This document shows, piece after piece, positions 29,533 through 39,615 of a stretch of 64,000 nucleotides of DNA. The stretch's first letter is position 1; the number at the start of each line of letters is the position of its first letter. The notes beneath the pieces were generated by a model that was not told the origin of the DNA, did not search any database, and saw only the letters and a program-made list of their open reading frames with translations. Position numbers and translations under genes: made by a program. Source of the DNA: Methanobrevibacter millerae (lineage in GTDB: Archaea > Methanobacteriota > Methanobacteria > Methanobacteriales > Methanobacteriaceae); NCBI RefSeq assembly GCF_900103415.1, contig NZ_FMXB01000005.1, positions 23,319-87,318 of the forward strand. Reading direction: 5' to 3'.

Positions 29533-29737
29533 TTACTTAAAAATAATAAATAAAAGCTAAAAGGTAATAAAATTAATTAAAATGGCTTTTAATTTATTTA
29601 AATAAAAATAAGAAAGATTTGGTGATTGATAGACTTTCCTTTAAAGGTTTGAGCATTGCAGATTAATTAATAGGTGATAATTGAGTATTACTTTTTTATA
29701 GTGTAAAGCTTTTAATAAAATATAAAAATGGAAACGC

Positions 29738-30109
29738 CTAGTGGAATCCGCAGCCACTGCAGGTTTCACATTTCTCTTCTTCTAAAGGATTATACTGCTT
29801 ATCTTCCTGTAAAGTAGCTGAAATGAAATAAGAATCCATTTTATCCTTATTTTTTAAAACCGGTGACAAACCTTTGAATTCACATCTCATATCTCCAGTT
29901 CCACCGATATCAACAAGAATAGGTTCTCCCATTTTAAACCTTTTGAAATATGATTCGATTTCATCTTTTAAAGCGCCAGGTACTCTAAAATTAAAAGATA
30001 AGATATTATTTTCCTTCATTTTTAAACCGACATATTTTTGGTCGATTTCATAATTTAAACCTAACTGTTTTTTAAATACAACATTATTGCCTATTTCAGA
30101 TGTTGTCAT
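29738..30109 (-). CDS. Conserved small protein with C-terminal Cys cluster, function unknown
   Basis: 123 residues. A mixed alpha/beta body (LSFNFRVPGALKDEIESYFKRF, ILVDIGGTGDMRCEFKG) ends in CETCSGCGFH. Three closely spaced cysteines plus a His could bind a metal or an iron-sulfur cluster. No family recognised. It lies 99 bases after the HD-RyR gene on the same strand. Confidence 0.7.
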   Translation of the reverse strand: MTTSEIGNNVVFKKQLGLNYEIDQKYVGLKMKENNILSFNFRVPGALKDEIESYFKRFKMGEPILVDIGGTGDMRCEFKGLSPVLKNKDKMDSYFISATLQEDKQYNPLEEEKCETCSGCGFH

Positions 30110-30208
30110 GAGAATGATTCCCCCAAAATATTTTAGTTACTTTAAGTTAGTTTTTTATCATATATAAAATTATAGATTAAAAAAAAATATGGAGTAAATT
30201 AAATTAAT

Positions 30209-32518
30209 TTACTCACTTCTAACTATTTTTAATTGAATTAAAGGCATATCACACATGATTGGAAGGTTTTTGAAAGTGCGTTTATTCTCTTCTTTAATTT
30301 CATCACCTAATTTGTCCCATGAAACCAGATTAGGACTAGTTTTTCCTTCACCATTACCATATGTCCAACCTAAATTAACTCTAAGATTATACCAATTTTT
30401 ATGTTCGCGTTTAGCAAAGTATTCTAAATCTTTTTCATCAAACACTTCGATTTTTTCTCTTTTATCAGTTTTATCAACCAATTCATATTTTCTTTCTTTT
30501 AAGATTTTAACAATGAAGTCAGCTTGTTTATAATTTGAATATTGAATATGATTAGGTAACACATCAAATAATTCTTTAGGAGTACAATCGCTTATATTCT
30601 TTTCTACCCCATCAACTTCAACTGTCTTTACACCAGTTTCCTTTAAATAAAACTTATGCATTTCAAATGTAAGTAATCTTAGTCTTGAACGAACAACTTT
30701 TAAACCTATGGAATCTAAAAGAGAGGGGATATTCTTTACTGCATCAATATCATATTGCTGAATTTTAGGATCTAAATCATCCCATGGAACCAAATATGGA
30801 GTTTTAAGATTTACCTCATCCTTATCACCATCAGTTAAAGTCCAACCAGTATTTTCTTTTTCTTCCATCCATTCCATATGTTCAAAAATAGCTAAATCCG
30901 TGACTTCTTTTTTTAAAAATTCAGTTATAGCAGGCCTTTCATCAGATTTATCTGCAATTACACAACCAATCATGTCTAATTTCTTAGGAATAGACCTGGC
31001 TTGACGAATATTGGATAATTTTAAATCGGAACGTAATGAATTAAACATCTCTATTTCTATTTCTTCATCAATTTCATCTTCTTTTCCAGATTCAAATTCA
31101 TCATTTTTAGTGTCATTATACTGCAGATTAATTTTTCTTGCTAATTTTTCAAGGTTTCTAAGCAACAAATGCGGTGCATCAATATCAGATATATCCATAT
31201 CCAACATAGCTTCCTGTTCAAAATCTGTTTCGGGAATCGTTACTGACAAACCTTTAGGAAATACTGTTCTTTCAATATCCAAAACCTCATAAATAAACGC
31301 TTTTTTCTCTTTATGGAAACCCAAACCCATTGAACCACTATTTAAAATATACTCAACATCCATATTTGAATTGTCAATTGTAATATTTAAATCGTTGACA
31401 TGGTCTTTTTGTTTATCTATAACACCAAAAGGCTGACGGTTCCATTCCTGAAGTTCATCACATAAAATCAATAAGAATGCAATAGGATAAGATTCAACGT
31501 ACAACGGACCTAGAGAAAATGGATCTTTTTGTAATGTCTTATTATAATAGTTATGTAATAAAATAGCACTTGCACTATCTACAATTGGATAGAAAAAGAA
31601 ATCTTTATTTTTGGCATATTTCTGAATTAAGTTACCATATGAATTTAAAACTAAAATAGCTGAGAAAAATCCATGATCAATGAAATTATTTTCCTTCATA
31701 TAGGAAATAAAAGCATTCAAATGTTTTAATAAATCATTATATTGATTTTTATTAAATTTGAAATTATGAGCTATCTTATGAGCCATTATTTCCGTTGGTT
31801 TGAATAAATCAATGATTTTGGAATTATCATAGCGTGCACGATAGTTATCGGCAAAATCATAAGGTTCTAACCTTACAATAGAATTAAACTCATTGAAATC
31901 ATTAAAATCAATGCTCACCTCAACATCATAAGTATTTGAAATAGATTTAACACCATCATTTATAAATTTATTTAATTGTTTTCCTATAATCTCAAATGGA
32001 TAACCGATATCATGGAAAAGGGATGCAACACCCCAGCGATATAAAAATTCCTCATCAGACAATTCTTTATCTTTAGTTTTGTAGAATTTTTCATATTCGC
32101 TTTTTTCAACATAACTCTTAAAAACATCCCTATAATTTTTATTTTGAGAATAAATAGCTAAACCTAAAAGAAAAACATTAACTGAGTGAATAAAATGATC
32201 CCTCTGTCTTTCAATTAAATCTCCAGTTTTCTCTTCATAATCTTTCATTATATTAACTAAATCAAGAAGGGTGTTTGGTTCACTTACAAGATTACACTTT
32301 TGCTTTTTTTCTTCAGACTTATTTTCAGGAGTGATTTGGTAAATCATGAAAAAGGTTTGATAAATCTCAAATGCCGTATAATTATTCTCGTGTTCTAAAA
32401 AAACGTCAATTGCAGCAGTTAAGAGACCTTTATAATTATGACCATTCTTATAATCATCATATAATTCCAAGCCTTCAAAAAAGTCATCAACATATTTTTT
32501 CAAGTTATTTTCACTCAT
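30209..32518 (-). CDS. HD-domain protein with two C-terminal RyR domains (copy A)
   Basis: 769 residues. The N-terminal half has an HD-type metal site: RQRDHFIHS (His108/111), LFHDIGYP (His169-Asp170) and later LCDELQEW (Asp353), as in HD phosphohydrolases. Two copies of the RyR domain follow: residues about 536-607 (FEHMEWMEEKENTGW, TPYLVPWDDL, SLLDSIGLKVVR) and about 695-767 (REHKNWYNLRVNLGW, SPNLVSWDKL). Prokaryotic RyR domains are proposed to sense NAD-derived nucleotides in conflict systems, so a nucleotide-regulated hydrolase is a sensible guess. It is a paralogue of the gene at 32805. A TATA-rich spacer of about 286 bases separates them. Confidence 0.8.
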   Translation of the reverse strand: MSENNLKKYVDDFFEGLELYDDYKNGHNYKGLLTAAIDVFLEHENNYTAFEIYQTFFMIYQITPENKSEEKKQKCNLVSEPNTLLDLVNIMKDYEEKTGDLIERQRDHFIHSVNVFLLGLAIYSQNKNYRDVFKSYVEKSEYEKFYKTKDKELSDEEFLYRWGVASLFHDIGYPFEIIGKQLNKFINDGVKSISNTYDVEVSIDFNDFNEFNSIVRLEPYDFADNYRARYDNSKIIDLFKPTEIMAHKIAHNFKFNKNQYNDLLKHLNAFISYMKENNFIDHGFFSAILVLNSYGNLIQKYAKNKDFFFYPIVDSASAILLHNYYNKTLQKDPFSLGPLYVESYPIAFLLILCDELQEWNRQPFGVIDKQKDHVNDLNITIDNSNMDVEYILNSGSMGLGFHKEKKAFIYEVLDIERTVFPKGLSVTIPETDFEQEAMLDMDISDIDAPHLLLRNLEKLARKINLQYNDTKNDEFESGKEDEIDEEIEIEMFNSLRSDLKLSNIRQARSIPKKLDMIGCVIADKSDERPAITEFLKKEVTDLAIFEHMEWMEEKENTGWTLTDGDKDEVNLKTPYLVPWDDLDPKIQQYDIDAVKNIPSLLDSIGLKVVRSRLRLLTFEMHKFYLKETGVKTVEVDGVEKNISDCTPKELFDVLPNHIQYSNYKQADFIVKILKERKYELVDKTDKREKIEVFDEKDLEYFAKREHKNWYNLRVNLGWTYGNGEGKTSPNLVSWDKLGDEIKEENKRTFKNLPIMCDMPLIQLKIVRSE

Positions 32519-32804
32519 AATTTCACCTAAAAAATGTTGATATAATATATATATTAACTATTAAATAAGCTTAATTATGAAAAAAAATAGTGAAAAAAAG
32601 AAAGAATTATTAATATTTTCTAACAATTTTTAAATCAAATCCAGCACATATGCAAAGATTTTTAAATTGTGCGTTATTGATTTTTTTTAATTTTTTCGTC
32701 CAATTCATACAATGAACCCGAATTTATAAGATTAATCATTATTATAAACAGAAAAAAGGATTATCCATAATCTCCATTAAAAAAGAAAATAAAAGAATTG
32801 TTAA

Positions 32805-35051
32805 TTAATTCTTAACAATTTTTAAATCAACTTTTTTACATAAATCTGGCAGATTTTTGAATGTATTTCTGTTGGCTTCCTTATTTTCAAAATCAAGTGC
32901 CTTCCATTCAACCAGATTAGGATTTGTTTTAGAAATTTCGTCCTTGACTGACCCGTATTTCCAGCCTAAATTGACCTTGAGTTTGTACCAGGCTTCATGC
33001 TCCCTTTCAGCGAAATAGTCTATTGAATCCGGATCGAATCCTGTAATCGGTTCTCCAGGAGAATCAATGTCCACAACGGAATATCCCCTTAAGGACAAAA
33101 TCTTAATCAGGTAATCCGCCTGCTTATAGTTAGAGTATTTAATGTAATCCGGCAAATCCTCGAATGAAGTATTTTTGTCATGCAGATTATGCATTTCAAA
33201 AGTTAAAAGCCTGATTTTGCTTCTTACAACTTTCAAACCTATGGACTGCATTAAGGACGGTATTTCCCTAACAGGTTCCCTGTCAAATTCCTTTATTTCC
33301 TCGGTCAATGCGTCCCATGGAACGAGATACGGCGTAACAAGATTTTCAACATCCTTCTCTTCACCATATACCCATCCAGTACCTTCCTTCTCTTCACACC
33401 ATTCGTCATGCTCAAAAATTGCCAAATCCTCAACTTCCTCGACTGAAAATTCATTGATTGCCTCACGCTCATCGGACTCATCTGCAAGTTCACAGCCAAT
33501 CATGTCCAGTTTAATAGGGATTGACCTTGCCTGTCTTATGTTGGCTATCTTAAGCTGAGGAGTCAGTTCATCGAAAGGCTTTCTTTCATCATATTTCTTT
33601 TGGAAATCCTCATCGATTTCCTCACCATTGTCGATTTTATCCTGATATTGCTTTTCGATTAACTCATTATAATGCTCATGGATTAAAACGGCCAGGTTTT
33701 CAACATTTCTAAGCAGGATATCCGGAGCCTGTGAAGCCTCTTTAGTATCCTCACCCACAACGAAATGCTGTCTGACATCAGTGATTATTCTCAATCCAAA
33801 ATCGAATACACTTCTTATGGACAATACGTTGCTGAGAAGTTTTTCCTTATCCTCTGAAAAGCCCAGCCCCATGGATCCACTTTTAACGATATACTTCACG
33901 TCAAATGTATCGTCGTCTATTTTTAAAAGCAGTTCGTTTACGCGGCCCTTCTGTTTGTCCTTTATTCCGAAAGGCTGCCTGTTCCATTCCTGAAGCTCAT
34001 CACATAATATCAGCAGAAATGCCAAAGGTGACTGGGACGGATGGAGTTCCTTCAAGTTAAAAGGATCATTTTGCAAAACGTTTCTGTAGTAGTTGTGCAA
34101 CAGAATTGCTGATGCGCTGTCTACAATCGGATAGAAGAAAAAGTCATTGTTTTTCGCATACTTCTGTATCAGATAACCGTATGAATTTAAAACTAGAATG
34201 CATGAGAAGAATCCATGGTCTATAAATCCAAGCTCACCCATATAATTGACAAACTTGTCAAGATGCTTTGCAACATCGTTTACGTTGACACCTTCAAGAT
34301 CAGTGGAAATCTTATGGGCAACAATGTCAGTCGGCTTGAACAGGTTCAGGAATTTCGCTTCAGGATAAACTTCCGTAAAAGCGTCAGCAAACTCAGGATT
34401 CATTTTGACGATTGTATTGAACTCATTAAAGTCCTTAAAGTCGATTGCGGTGTCTGCACCATAAGTTGGAGAAATTGATTTGACACCATCATTTATGAAT
34501 TTCTTAAGTTGTTTACCAATGATTTCAACGGGATATCCGATATCGTGGAAAAGAGCCGCTACTCCCCAACGATATAGGAATTCCTCATTTGAAAAGTCTC
34601 CGTTTTCAAGCCTATAGTATTTTGTATATGGGCTTTTAATAACATATCTCTTGAAATATTCCCTATATTTACCGTTTTGAGCATAAATAGCCAAACCCAA
34701 AAGGAAAACATTGACGGAATGAATGAAATGATCCCTTTGCTTTTCAATCAGGTCTCCTGTGCTTTCTTCGTATTTTTTCATTGTCTTGACCAAGTCAAGA
34801 AGGGTATTAGGTTCCTTTACGATAGTCATTACCTTGTTGTTTTTTTCAGACTTGTCTTCCGCAGTAATCTGATAAATCATGAAAAATGTCCTGTAAATCT
34901 CATATGCATTATAAGAGTTTTCATTGTCTAAAAACACATCAATTCCGGCCTTCAACAAATCCTTGTAGTAATGACCATTCTTATAGTCATCATACAAGAC
35001 CAAGTCATCGAAAAACTTATCAATGTACTGCCTTAAATTGTTTTCATTCAT
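32805..35051 (-). CDS. HD-domain protein with two C-terminal RyR domains (copy B)
   Basis: 748 residues, the same architecture as its neighbour over the whole length: QRDHFIHSVNVFLLGLAIYA, ALFHDIGYPVEIIGKQL, CDELQEWNRQPFGI, then RyR repeats EHDEWCEEKEGTGWVYG...TPYLVPWDAL and REHEAWYKLKVNLGWKYG...NPNLVEWKAL. All HD residues are kept, so both copies may be active. Codon use looks less AT-biased than copy A. It starts 77 bases after the metallophosphoesterase and has GGTGT upstream of the ATG. Confidence 0.8.
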   Translation of the reverse strand: MNENNLRQYIDKFFDDLVLYDDYKNGHYYKDLLKAGIDVFLDNENSYNAYEIYRTFFMIYQITAEDKSEKNNKVMTIVKEPNTLLDLVKTMKKYEESTGDLIEKQRDHFIHSVNVFLLGLAIYAQNGKYREYFKRYVIKSPYTKYYRLENGDFSNEEFLYRWGVAALFHDIGYPVEIIGKQLKKFINDGVKSISPTYGADTAIDFKDFNEFNTIVKMNPEFADAFTEVYPEAKFLNLFKPTDIVAHKISTDLEGVNVNDVAKHLDKFVNYMGELGFIDHGFFSCILVLNSYGYLIQKYAKNNDFFFYPIVDSASAILLHNYYRNVLQNDPFNLKELHPSQSPLAFLLILCDELQEWNRQPFGIKDKQKGRVNELLLKIDDDTFDVKYIVKSGSMGLGFSEDKEKLLSNVLSIRSVFDFGLRIITDVRQHFVVGEDTKEASQAPDILLRNVENLAVLIHEHYNELIEKQYQDKIDNGEEIDEDFQKKYDERKPFDELTPQLKIANIRQARSIPIKLDMIGCELADESDEREAINEFSVEEVEDLAIFEHDEWCEEKEGTGWVYGEEKDVENLVTPYLVPWDALTEEIKEFDREPVREIPSLMQSIGLKVVRSKIRLLTFEMHNLHDKNTSFEDLPDYIKYSNYKQADYLIKILSLRGYSVVDIDSPGEPITGFDPDSIDYFAEREHEAWYKLKVNLGWKYGSVKDEISKTNPNLVEWKALDFENKEANRNTFKNLPDLCKKVDLKIVKN

Positions 35052-35127
35052 TTTTTACACCTTTAATTTATCTTTTTGAATTAATTTCTAATAAACATTA
35101 TTATTTTACAATCATTTACCGGAAATT

Positions 35128-35895
35128 TCAATCCGTTATGAATTTCAACTGCCTTTGAATATCCTTCATTGATGTAATTTCCTTGGATAAGTCCAAATCA
35201 AGATATGTCTTTACTCTAGTTTGAAAACTTGAAGCCAAAATCATCTGTTTGCCGTATACCTTATAGGATTCAACCACGTTATGGCCGACAATCATGAATT
35301 TTGAATCAATGATGTCTAAAAATCTGGTTATGTCGTCTTTCGTATAGCCATAAATTGAATCATACCTGTTCCATAAAAAATCATCCAAAATCGGATTTAA
35401 ATAATCCCCATAAAAAATTTTCTCAAACGCTTCAATTGAATGAATCTTATCAGATGGTCCGGCATGTGAAATAAACAATCCATTGGACGTTTTTAAAAAA
35501 TAAGGCATCGTTTTAAAGAATTTAATATAATTCGTTAATGAAGGTTCCACAAATCCTTTCTTAAATGAGATTAGATTTGTAAACTTCCAAAGCAGATCCT
35601 CACCATTCTTATAAATATTCCTGTTTACGATGTGCGCCCATTCATGATTTCCCAAAAGGGTGTGGAAATTTGGATACTTTTGTGATTTTTTAATTGCGTC
35701 ATCCAATATTTCTAGGGATTTATCGTCTTCATGAATGGAATGAATAAGGTCTCCCGTAAAAACAATGTGAAAATCAGGGTCATTTTTATCCCATAAGCTT
35801 AAATAATGATTATAGTCATCAAAATCACCATGCAAATCAGTTACAACAATTAAACGACCATAATCAGGCAATTCGATTAATTTATCATTTTTCAT
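35128..35895 (-). CDS. Calcineurin-like metallophosphoesterase
   Basis: About 255 residues with all metal motifs: VVTDLHGDFDDY, VFTGDLIHS, LLGNHEWAH, ISHAGPSD and IVGHN. The ATG at 35895 has AAGGTGAT upstream. Related proteins include Ser/Thr protein phosphatases, which is notable next to a protein kinase, and ApaH-like enzymes. The start overlaps the last codons of a 46-residue ORF. Confidence 0.88.
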   Translation of the reverse strand: MKNDKLIELPDYGRLIVVTDLHGDFDDYNHYLSLWDKNDPDFHIVFTGDLIHSIHEDDKSLEILDDAIKKSQKYPNFHTLLGNHEWAHIVNRNIYKNGEDLLWKFTNLISFKKGFVEPSLTNYIKFFKTMPYFLKTSNGLFISHAGPSDKIHSIEAFEKIFYGDYLNPILDDFLWNRYDSIYGYTKDDITRFLDIIDSKFMIVGHNVVESYKVYGKQMILASSFQTRVKTYLDLDLSKEITSMKDIQRQLKFITD

Positions 35896-36025
35896 CTTCA
35901 TCACCTTCCATTAACTTTTCAAGTATTTCCATGACTTTTGACAATTCGGATTTTGAATTTAAATTTAAAAATCCGTCAGATTTATTTTTATTTAAAATAA
36001 CTGTAGGTTTCCTTGATTTTTTCAT
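35885..36025 (-). CDS. Small charged protein, 46 aa, unknown
   Basis: ATG with a good AGAGGT site, encoding MKKSRKPTVILNKNKS... and ending in an acidic helix (ELSKVMEILEKLMEGDEDEK). The stop overlaps the metallophosphoesterase start, which suggests coupling. A palindromic promoter lies directly upstream. No homology claimed. Confidence 0.65.
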   Translation of the reverse strand: MKKSRKPTVILNKNKSDGFLNLNSKSELSKVMEILEKLMEGDEDEK

Positions 36026-36058
36026 GAAATTACCTCTACTTATTAGATTTATATAATA

Positions 36059-36086
36059 GCATATTTAACTCACATAAAGTCTTTTA
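36059..36086 (-). promoter_or_regulatory. Palindrome-TATA promoter motif
   Basis: On the minus strand TAAAAGACTTTA is followed by TGTGAGTTAAATATG, the same layout as the other motif sites. It lies between the kinase-Hsp70 stop and the 46-aa gene. Confidence 0.55.
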
Positions 36087-36087
36087 T

Positions 36088-39000
36088 TTAATCACGCTCA
36101 TCAAGTTCATATAATAGACTGATTATTCCGAACAGTTCCACATAGTCATTATCGGCAAATGCCACGTTTGCTTTTTCAATCAATTCAGCTGCAAGCTTTT
36201 CATTATTTGTATAGACTCCTTCAAATTTTAAATTGAAAAAACATTCCTCGATAACATTGTCCCTATTCAATAAAACGTATTTTTCAATTAAATCGGAATG
36301 AAACTCCTCCAGTTCATTCAAATCATAATTTTCATAATCATCATCCATTTCAAACAGGCCATTTTCCTTTATTGCTTTCATTTTATTTTCCACATTTTCC
36401 AAAAGAACTGAATATCGGAAATCTCTTTTTAAATCCTCAACGTTGGATTTCAAATAATTCAGATAGATTGAACACTGATTTAATGCACTATTGTCTTTTT
36501 GAGCTATTTCAAATAACCTGCCAATATAATTTATCAGATCTTTATCGGAGTAATATGAATATTCATCAAGCCATTCCACTTCTTTAAGCAGCTTTAGATA
36601 TTGATTAAATAATTCTTTCAATGTGAAATCATTATCAGATATGCTGAATGAATCCCTTAAAAATGGAATGTAGGTGCTGTCGCCATTAATTGTCGCAGGA
36701 GATTTTTCATCGAGCGTCACTTTAGTATTTCCCCTATAAAGATTAACTGTCAATTCTTCATTAGGCAATTCAATATTGAATGTCGAATCAATATCCAATG
36801 GAATTTTACCTGATGAAAATTGATTATTTTTAAATTCAATCGAATAATCCAAAAATGAAAATTTATTGTCCAGACAGAAGACCTTTCCTTTAATTCTGTT
36901 GTTTTTATTGCTTAGAATTACGGAAAACTTTTCTTTTTTAATATTGATGGACGGTTTTTCTAAACTTCCAGCATATATTGCCGCACCCATCGAAACGACA
37001 GTCAACGGGTTTAAATCTGAGGTTATCTCAATATCAAATTCATCGCTCAACAATTCCCGAACAACTGGACTTAAACATGAACCTCCAACAAGAATCAGTT
37101 TTTCGATATTTTCCTCACCTAAAGAGCATTCATTTAATAAATCCATGCATAATTTAAAAGTATATTTTACCAAAGGCTCTATGCTTTTCTTGAAGTCCTC
37201 TTTCATTAAATTATAGTTAAAATCATAATCCTCAAAAAGATTATCGATTGATATATCTGCACATTCATTTTTACTTAATTCTTTTTTGGCCACTTCCGAT
37301 GCGTTTTTAAGTTTTGAAAATACCTCCAAATATTTCGGATTATCCTGTCTGAAATCATCCAGATTTAAATCATAGGCTATTTTTGGACGGAACAAATCAT
37401 TGACGATTTTCCAATCAAATGAATTTCCTCCAAGATTATCTAAACCGTTGGTTGCGAACTTTTCAATTTCACCACCATTATCATGAATTATGGTTACATT
37501 AAAGGTTCCGCCACCCAAATCATAAATCATCCAATAAGCATTGTCCTTTCGAAGGTTATATGCAATACTGACTGCAATGGGTTCTAAAATTAAATTATGG
37601 GATCGAAATCCCGCAATGTTGGCTGCATCATTGATTGCCTTTGTCTTGAGAGGATTGGAATTTGCCGGAACACAAATAACCGCATGTTCAACATCCACAC
37701 CACACCGCTTAAAAGCTGACAGCCTCAATTCCTTAAGTACCATGGCGGACAATTCTTCGGGAAACATTATCCGTGAAGATTCATTGAATTTAAATGGTAT
37801 CGGAAATCCCATATTCTGTTTAAATTCCGATACTGCATTTGGCGAATTATTAACAATCGCATTTCTTGCATTTATTCCTACCTGAACCCTGTCCTGATTA
37901 TCGATTAAAACAGCAGAAGGAGTAAATTCATCGCCAGTCATGTAATTTTTAATAATGACTGGATTTCCCTTGTTAAAATAGGAGATTACTGAATCAGTTG
38001 TTCCCAAGTCAATTGCGTAATCAATTGTATCCTGTTTTACTTGTTTGGCAGTTTTAAAATGCATTTTCATGTTTTGCTTCCATAAGGATAACTTGTATGC
38101 GTATTTGGATTTGATATTTGCGTCGCAAACGACTGCAAACTCCATTAAATTTGCAGCGTTCATCAGATTATTTGAATTGACCAAACGGATGGCTTCAACT
38201 ACGATTTCCTCAATGGAATATGTTTTTAAAATTGGAATGATATCTTTATAAAATTTTTTTATCTCATCATTTCTATCCATCAGACTTTCAAGCAGAACAA
38301 CTGACTTGAATAAACTGCCATGCTTTTCCAAATCTATAAAAATATTCCACAAATCAATATAATGGGCATATCTGCTTTTAAGTGACGGATTATATGCAAT
38401 AGCTTCATTCAGGAAATTGCAGGACAACTTATAATTTTGTCCTTTCAGATTAACGGTGAACGCCTTTGAAATCAATTTGACATCGGGACGCTTTGATTTC
38501 CATATTCTGAGAGTTTCAGAATAACATTTACGAATATCATAATCCTGTAAAACTTCAGATTCCAGCAGTTCAATAGCTTCCGGAAGTTTATTTTCACATT
38601 TTGCAAGTCGAAAAGCCTCTTTAATAGAATCATTAATGATATATTCGGAATATTCATCATTATAATCCTTAGAAAGATTATCCTGAGATATGATTTGTGT
38701 TGATTTATGCTTTTCAATGGCCTTTTCAACATCGGCTAAAAGTTCCCCGGCATCCAAATACCTGTTTTCCGGATTGAAATCCAAACATTTCAAAACGATA
38801 TTATCCAGGTCTTCAAATACTTTATCATTGTAAAAGCTTGGAGCGTTTAATGTTTTTTGCCAAGGTTTTAAATCAATTAACTCCTCATTGGAGTATTCCT
38901 CAACATCATAAGGATAGAGGTTTGTCAGTAACTGATAAAATATAACGCCGACAGCATAAATATCTGTTCTGGTTGATATGGACTTATTGAATATTTCAGG

Positions 39001-39594
39001 AGCCATGTACGGCCTTGTACCTGCGATGTCAATGTCTGAAATGCCTGTAGTGACTTCCTTTGCAAAACCAAAATCGGAAATTTTTATAATAATATCTCCG
39101 CAGGCATTGAAACTGAGTAAAACGTTGTTGGGTTTTAAATCACGATGAATGATGGGAGGATTAGCTGAGTGTAGTGTGTTTAAACCTTTAAGAATCTGTT
39201 TGACTAAATCCAGACTACGATTTAGCGGCATGAACATGTTATTTTCAGAAAAAGAATTTAAAAACTGTTCCAAATCCCCGCCGCTAACATATTCCATTAC
39301 AAAATAAGCATGATTTTTACCGTCCTCAAAACCGGAAATTTCAGCGGCATCATAAATGCTTATAATGTTTTCATGGCTAAGATGGCAGGCCAGCGAAACT
39401 TCACGAAAAATGTCTTTCTTATTGGTTGTGGCAGTTAATGGCTCCTTAACGATTTTCATTGCCATTAACTCATCCATATAATTATGATTTACAAGGTAAA
39501 CCTTTGCAAAGGATCCTTCACCCAGAAATTTTTTAACTTCAAATTTGCCATTAAAAAATTCTTCTATTTGGTGTTTAATTTCATCAAAGTCCAC
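36088..39594 (-). CDS. Ser/Thr protein kinase fused to Hsp70 (DnaK-like)
   Basis: About 1168 residues. Numbers count from the longest frame. The kinase has GEGSFAKV (29-36), Lys51, HRDLKPNN (154-161), DFG (178-180), MAPE (201-204). A helical region with repeated A-x-LLE...YA-x-x-LWK units covers about 310-515. Hsp70 follows: DLGTTDS (523-529), YDLGGGTFNVTI, LGGNSFDWKI, LVGGSCLSP, MGAAIYAG, then a beta substrate-binding part and a helical lid. The start is GTG at 39594 after GGTGGT. The phosphate-binding motifs of both ATPase units look intact. It sits 22 bases after an FHA regulator. I infer chaperone-linked phospho-signalling; no substrate can be named. Confidence 0.92.
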   Translation of the reverse strand: MDFDEIKHQIEEFFNGKFEVKKFLGEGSFAKVYLVNHNYMDELMAMKIVKEPLTATTNKKDIFREVSLACHLSHENIISIYDAAEISGFEDGKNHAYFVMEYVSGGDLEQFLNSFSENNMFMPLNRSLDLVKQILKGLNTLHSANPPIIHRDLKPNNVLLSFNACGDIIIKISDFGFAKEVTTGISDIDIAGTRPYMAPEIFNKSISTRTDIYAVGVIFYQLLTNLYPYDVEEYSNEELIDLKPWQKTLNAPSFYNDKVFEDLDNIVLKCLDFNPENRYLDAGELLADVEKAIEKHKSTQIISQDNLSKDYNDEYSEYIINDSIKEAFRLAKCENKLPEAIELLESEVLQDYDIRKCYSETLRIWKSKRPDVKLISKAFTVNLKGQNYKLSCNFLNEAIAYNPSLKSRYAHYIDLWNIFIDLEKHGSLFKSVVLLESLMDRNDEIKKFYKDIIPILKTYSIEEIVVEAIRLVNSNNLMNAANLMEFAVVCDANIKSKYAYKLSLWKQNMKMHFKTAKQVKQDTIDYAIDLGTTDSVISYFNKGNPVIIKNYMTGDEFTPSAVLIDNQDRVQVGINARNAIVNNSPNAVSEFKQNMGFPIPFKFNESSRIMFPEELSAMVLKELRLSAFKRCGVDVEHAVICVPANSNPLKTKAINDAANIAGFRSHNLILEPIAVSIAYNLRKDNAYWMIYDLGGGTFNVTIIHDNGGEIEKFATNGLDNLGGNSFDWKIVNDLFRPKIAYDLNLDDFRQDNPKYLEVFSKLKNASEVAKKELSKNECADISIDNLFEDYDFNYNLMKEDFKKSIEPLVKYTFKLCMDLLNECSLGEENIEKLILVGGSCLSPVVRELLSDEFDIEITSDLNPLTVVSMGAAIYAGSLEKPSINIKKEKFSVILSNKNNRIKGKVFCLDNKFSFLDYSIEFKNNQFSSGKIPLDIDSTFNIELPNEELTVNLYRGNTKVTLDEKSPATINGDSTYIPFLRDSFSISDNDFTLKELFNQYLKLLKEVEWLDEYSYYSDKDLINYIGRLFEIAQKDNSALNQCSIYLNYLKSNVEDLKRDFRYSVLLENVENKMKAIKENGLFEMDDDYENYDLNELEEFHSDLIEKYVLLNRDNVIEECFFNLKFEGVYTNNEKLAAELIEKANVAFADNDYVELFGIISLLYELDERD

Positions 39595-39615
39595 TAATAC
39601 CACCAAATGATGTTA

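Noticed and set aside
29680-29712. Extra promoter motif copy (GTAAAGCTTTT) upstream of eha
   Set aside because: The arms are short, spacing to a TATA-like stretch differs and it lies about 200 bases from ehaA, so it is not counted.
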